Part shown: positions 8,342 through 9,929 of the stretch, piece after piece | Position numbering within the stretch: position 1 is the first letter of the stretch | How the letters are laid out: each line of letters opens with the position of its first letter | Assembly (NCBI GenBank): GCA_030696435.1 | Contig: JAUYSF010000406.1 | Coordinates: 1 to 9,929 of the forward strand | Origin: Desulfoprunum sp. | GTDB taxonomy: Bacteria; Desulfobacterota; Desulfobulbia; Desulfobulbales; Desulfocapsaceae | Length of the DNA: 9,929 bases | Direction: 5' to 3' | The notes under the pieces: model-generated | Told to the model about the DNA's origin: nothing | What the model saw: the letters and a program-made list of their open reading frames with translations, nothing else | The model's database searches: none | Translations under genes and position numbers: made by a program

Positions 8342-8370
8342 TGTGCTCTCCCTCAAAGATGAAGACTTGT

Positions 8371-8392
8371 ACATGACGGACGCCCATCATGT
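8371..8392 (-). ncRNA. Leader hairpin 3 of the amtB transcript
   Basis: In minus-strand RNA, ACAUGAUGG (8392-8384) and CCGUCAUGU (8379-8371) form nine consecutive pairs around the loop GCGU, one of them U.G. The same pair is a C/A mismatch in plus-strand RNA, so the structure favours the amtB transcript. It lies 30 bases upstream of the chosen start codon and contains the rejected upstream ATG. Confidence 0.5.
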
Positions 8393-8406
8393 CCTTGCCT
8401 TTGCTC

Positions 8407-8443
8407 AGTAACAAAAATGGACATATTTGACATTTTCGTTACT
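8407..8443 (-). ncRNA. Leader hairpin 2 of the amtB transcript (13-bp arms)
   Basis: AGTAACAAAAATG (8407-8419) and CATTTTCGTTACT (8431-8443) are inverted copies differing at one position, around an 11-base loop. In minus-strand RNA the odd position is a G.U pair, giving an uninterrupted 13-bp helix; in plus-strand RNA it is a mismatch. No T-run follows on the minus strand, so it is not an intrinsic terminator. It could also be a DNA operator for a dimeric regulator. Confidence 0.55.
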
Positions 8444-8473
8444 ATTTCAGTATTCTTTGTCGCGAAGATAACA

Positions 8474-8495
8474 CAATTGAATAATATTTCAACCG
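8474..8495 (-). ncRNA. Leader hairpin 1 of the amtB transcript
   Basis: In minus-strand RNA, CGGUUGAA (8495-8488) pairs with UUCAAUUG (8481-8474), eight pairs including two G.U, around a 6-base A/U loop. It would start about 5 nt after the transcription start predicted from the -24/-12 element. In plus-strand RNA the two G.U positions would be A/C mismatches. Confidence 0.38.
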
Positions 8496-8509
8496 GCTGT
8501 TTCTTGTAT

Positions 8510-8525
8510 TACAAAAGCCGTGCCA
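8510..8525 (-). promoter_or_regulatory. Sigma-54 (RpoN) type promoter for the amtB-PII-glnD cluster
   Basis: The minus strand reads TTGGCACGGCTTTTGTA (8526-8510). TGGCACG is a perfect -24 block, and the -12 block is TTGTA against TTGCW, with 10 bases between the GG and the G of the -12 dinucleotide. Predicted start is near 8499, giving a leader of about 158 nt. Control of amt and PII genes by sigma-54 and NtrC is well known in Proteobacteria. The single deviation is the T in the usual GC. Confidence 0.62.
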
Positions 8526-8532
8526 ACATCAT

Positions 8533-8550
8533 ATACAATATTCATTGTAT
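8533..8550. repeat. Perfect inverted repeat upstream of the sigma-54 element
   Basis: ATACAAT (8533-8539) and ATTGTAT (8544-8550) are perfect 7-bp arms with a 4-base spacer, about 34-51 bases upstream of the predicted amtB start. The position suits a regulator site, but the arms are AT-rich and lie in a very AT-rich stretch where dyads arise easily. Confidence 0.35.
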
Positions 8551-8660
8551 TGTTTTTATTATATTTTAATAGAATATTCGCCATCGGCGCAGCGTTATTA
8601 TTTTTACTATTTTGTCATTATTTTTCATTATGATTACATTTTTGTCATTTTGCTAATTTG
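8551..8660. other. AT-rich gene-free stretch upstream of amtB
   Basis: Strongly A+T-rich, with repeated TTTTGTCATT blocks and many TTATT/TTTTT runs. I see no coding region or RNA gene here. AT-rich, probably bendable DNA between a sigma-54 promoter and upstream activator sites is common; no convincing IHF consensus was found. The wider gene-free region runs from 8342 to 8944 and its other signals are listed separately. Confidence 0.5.
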
Positions 8661-8722
8661 GCAGCTACCGACCGCTCCGCTCACGCTCACCAGTGGTACA
8701 CAAACTGTTTATAAATCTCCCG

Positions 8723-8737
8723 GCACATGGCTGGTGA
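8723..8737. promoter_or_regulatory. Candidate NtrC-like binding site
   Basis: GCAC (8723-8726), 7 bases, GTGA (8734-8737) resembles the NtrC pattern GCAC-N7-GTGC with one deviation. It lies about 230 bp upstream of the predicted sigma-54 transcription start, within enhancer range. One imperfect site is weak evidence. Confidence 0.27.
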
Positions 8738-8769
8738 AACTCAAACAGCTCAATCAAACGTGTGAATCC

Positions 8770-8798
8770 TTGACAAGCAGGACAATTTGTGATGGGAT
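8770..8798 (+). promoter_or_regulatory. Weak candidate promoter for the PilZ gene
   Basis: A perfect -35 hexamer TTGACA (8770-8775) is followed after 17 bases by TGGGAT (8793-8798), a poor -10. It lies about 150 bp upstream of the PilZ start codon and is the best -35 match on this strand in the gap. Confidence 0.27.
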
Positions 8799-8912
8799 TA
8801 TTATTGTAGGGAATTGGCCTATTCAGACGTGGAAATGCAACTTCAGCAGGTGCCAAACACAAATCGGCCTCGCCGCCGAACTCAGCCATGGTGGCCAAAA
8901 TCCTGCGTGTAC

Positions 8913-8936
8913 GAGGATCGCATATCCTCATGGAGG
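8913..8936 (+). promoter_or_regulatory. Leader dyad overlapping the PilZ ribosome binding site
   Basis: GAGGAT (8913-8918) and ATCCTC (8924-8929) form a perfect 6-bp stem with a 5-base loop. The CCTC of the right arm (8926-8929) can instead pair with GAGG (8933-8936) of the ribosome binding site across a 3-base loop. The two pairings exclude each other, so the first frees and the second hides the RBS. Confidence 0.4.
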
Positions 8937-8944
8937 TTGGTAAA

Positions 8945-9328
8945 ATGCCCAAGATGGAAAAAAGAAAATTCATCAGACATGACTCACTCTTCCCGCTGGA
9001 CTATATCGTCATGGACAGGGAGGGCAACAGAGGCGTTTATTCAATGGGCCGCACTCTCGACGTGTGCGTGGACGGGATAAAGCTGGAGGTTCTCAACCGG
9101 CTTGAGAAGGGGACACTGTTGTTTATCACAGTGGGTTTTGAAGAAAATTTGATCGAATTGATTGGCGAAGTCACCCACACTCATCATCAAGATGGGCGTT
9201 TTGTTTCCGGTACAACCTTCCGCAGGATCACTAAGAGAGGACGGGCAATCCTCGCCAAATACTCGGATGCCGTCCAGTTGCGCAAGAAAGAACTGGAGAA
9301 ATGCAGCGGGATGGCGGGATCACTGTAA
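8945..9328 (+). CDS. PilZ-domain protein with a Cys in the second motif
   Basis: Small soluble protein of 127 residues, essentially one PilZ domain, the family that binds cyclic di-GMP. The first motif is RKFIR (7-11, RxxxR) near the N-terminus. The second motif (D/N-x-S-x-x-G) reads D39-V-C41-V-D-G44, so the usual serine is cysteine (codon TGC). The strand pattern after it (IKLEV, TLLFITV, LIELIGEVTH) and GRFVSGTTFRRI fit the PilZ beta barrel, followed by a C-terminal helix. The start ATG at 8945 is chosen for its strong GGAGG (8932-8936) 8 bases upstream; an in-frame ATG at 8888 has no such signal and adds 19 unconserved residues. It is the only plus-strand gene and is not part of the nitrogen cluster. 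Whether it binds c-di-GMP with the altered motif is unknown. Confidence 0.9.
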   Translation: MPKMEKRKFIRHDSLFPLDYIVMDREGNRGVYSMGRTLDVCVDGIKLEVLNRLEKGTLLFITVGFEENLIELIGEVTHTHHQDGRFVSGTTFRRITKRGRAILAKYSDAVQLRKKELEKCSGMAGSL

Positions 9329-9331
9329 TTC

Positions 9332-9435
9332 CAAATCAAGCGTTCACTTTGTCGGCTGCGCTTGCGGTTCCTCGCCGTACGTGTATGTACGGTCTCGTTG
9401 CTGCTCGCTTGCCTTCGCGGTCTCATCTTGATTTG
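9332..9435. repeat. Symmetrical repeat-like element between convergent genes
   Basis: A 104-bp unit bounded by perfect 9-bp inverted ends, CAAATCAAG (9332-9340) and CTTGATTTG (9427-9435), with a central palindrome CCGTAC-gtgtat-GTACGG (9375-9392) exactly midway. The two 34-base arms do not pair with each other. Instead they share, in the same order, GCTGC, GCTTGC, GCGGT and a CTC, so they look like diverged direct copies. It sits between the stops of the PilZ gene and manC. It may act as a two-way terminator or be a dispersed REP-like/non-autonomous element; no transposase is near and no second clear copy is in the window. Confidence 0.6.
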
Positions 9436-9484
9436 AAAATGGACCAACACCGACCATCTCGCCATTACTTACAGAAAAAAGCAC

Positions 9485-9929
9485 TCATTCCTGCCGGCCA
9501 TAGTCATCATCAAAGCGGACAATATCGTCCTCTCCCAGATAACTGCCAATCTGCACCTCAATAAGCTCCAAGGGAATGACCCCGGGGTTTTCCAGCCTGT
9601 GCACCGTACCGGCGGGAATATAGGTCGACTCGTTCTCGTGGAGCAAAACAACCGCTTCGCCATTGGTCACCCTGGCGGCACCTGCCACAATTACCCAGTG
9701 CTCATAGCGATGATGGTGCATCTGTAGAGAGAGTTTGGCGCCTGGATTAACAGTGATTCGCTTCATCTGGTAACGGGACTGCTCCTCAAGAACCGTATAA
9801 CTCCCCCAGGGGCGAAAGACGGTCGAGTGGCAGATAAACTCCTTGCGCTTGGCCTTTTTCAGGCGGGCAACCACCTTCTTCACCTCCTGCGACCGGGAAA
9901 GAGGCGCTACCAGTATAGCATCGGCGGTC
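9485..9929 (-). CDS. manC: Mannose-1-phosphate guanylyltransferase / mannose-6-phosphate isomerase, C-terminal part, cut by the window edge
   Basis: C-terminal 147 residues of a bifunctional type II enzyme of GDP-mannose synthesis (AlgA/ManC/XanB family), supplying precursors for surface polysaccharides. The first visible residues, TADAILVAPLSRSQEVKKVVARLKK, match the end of the nucleotidyltransferase part. RPWGSYT (39-45 of the visible part) opens the cupin isomerase domain, QMHHHRYEHW (69-78) holds its metal-binding His and Glu residues, and AGTVHRLENPG (106-116) adds the later His. The frame runs open to base 9929, so the N-terminal two thirds lie outside; the GTG at 9883 is internal, not a start. 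The stop is TGA at 9487-9485. A T-run follows but I see no good stem before it. The gene converges on the PilZ gene and is not linked to the nitrogen cluster. Confidence 0.93.
   Translation of the reverse strand, partial: TADAILVAPLSRSQEVKKVVARLKKAKRKEFICHSTVFRPWGSYTVLEEQSRYQMKRITVNPGAKLSLQMHHHRYEHWVIVAGAARVTNGEAVVLLHENESTYIPAGTVHRLENPGVIPLELIEVQIGSYLGEDDIVRFDDDYGRQE

Noticed and set aside
8342..8374. Upstream in-frame ATG (8374) as the start of the first amtB
   Set aside because: It lacks a good ribosome binding site, lies within a predicted hairpin and adds a hydrophilic extension. The ATG at 8341 has GGGAG at good spacing and matches the paralogue's start.
8545..8943. A 132-codon plus-strand frame starting in the AT-rich stretch
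   Set aside because: The N-terminus is only Tyr/Phe/Ile codons from AT-rich DNA, the rest is not domain-like, and no Shine-Dalgarno precedes it.
8665..8973. A 102-codon minus-strand frame with several Cys residues in the gap upstream of PilZ
   Set aside because: It has no recognisable domain or ribosome binding site, and its start lies antisense inside the PilZ gene. A decayed gene fragment cannot be excluded, but I cannot support it as a gene.
9470..9487. Intrinsic terminator after manC
   Set aside because: There is a run of six T on the minus strand but no convincing stem directly before it.
9883..9885. GTG at 9883 as the start of a stand-alone cupin protein
   Set aside because: The frame stays open to the window edge and the residues before it continue the nucleotidyltransferase part of ManC, so the GTG is an internal valine codon.

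Overview
The window is dominated by a nitrogen-assimilation gene cluster on the minus strand. In transcription order (right to left) it holds two tandem ammonium transporter genes (amtB, 8341-7121 and 7034-5832), a PII signalling protein (5740-5402), the PII uridylyltransferase/uridylyl-removing enzyme glnD (5398-2810) and a type I-alpha glutamine synthetase glnA (2528-1200). Two tandem intrinsic-type terminators follow glnA directly. Downstream, on the same strand, are a DUF721/DciA-family gene and the N-terminal part of a cysteine synthase gene that runs off the left edge. To the right, beyond about 600 bases without a convincing gene, lies a plus-strand PilZ-domain gene. It converges on the 3' end of a minus-strand mannose-1-phosphate guanylyltransferase/mannose-6-phosphate isomerase gene that runs off the right edge. 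A 104-bp symmetrical repeat-like element sits between these two.

The organism looks like a Gram-negative, Proteobacteria-type or Desulfobacterota-type bacterium of moderate G+C. It combines a GlnD/PII cascade and sigma-54-type promoter signals with a GSI-alpha enzyme that has no adenylylation tyrosine. The gene set and order suggest a sulfate-reducer-like Desulfobacterota lineage, but that is inference; there is no rRNA or other decisive marker here.

The cluster works as a unit. AmtB proteins conduct ammonium, PII binds and gates them and senses 2-oxoglutarate/ATP/ADP, GlnD modifies PII according to glutamine level, and GlnA turns ammonium plus glutamate into glutamine. The best regulatory signal is a sigma-54-like -24/-12 element at 8510-8525, which predicts a leader of about 158 nt for the first amtB. 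That leader can form three hairpins, and all three contain G.U pairs that form only in minus-strand RNA. A weaker -24/-12 match overlaps the end of the second amtB, ahead of the PII gene. No element with that spacing was found in front of glnA.

I see no defence system, CRISPR array, tRNA, rRNA, insertion sequence or phage gene. The less ordinary points are the structured amtB leader, the pairing of a non-adenylylatable glutamine synthetase with GlnD, a PilZ protein with cysteine in place of the motif serine, a possible RBS-sequestering hairpin before that PilZ gene, and the symmetrical element at 9332-9435.
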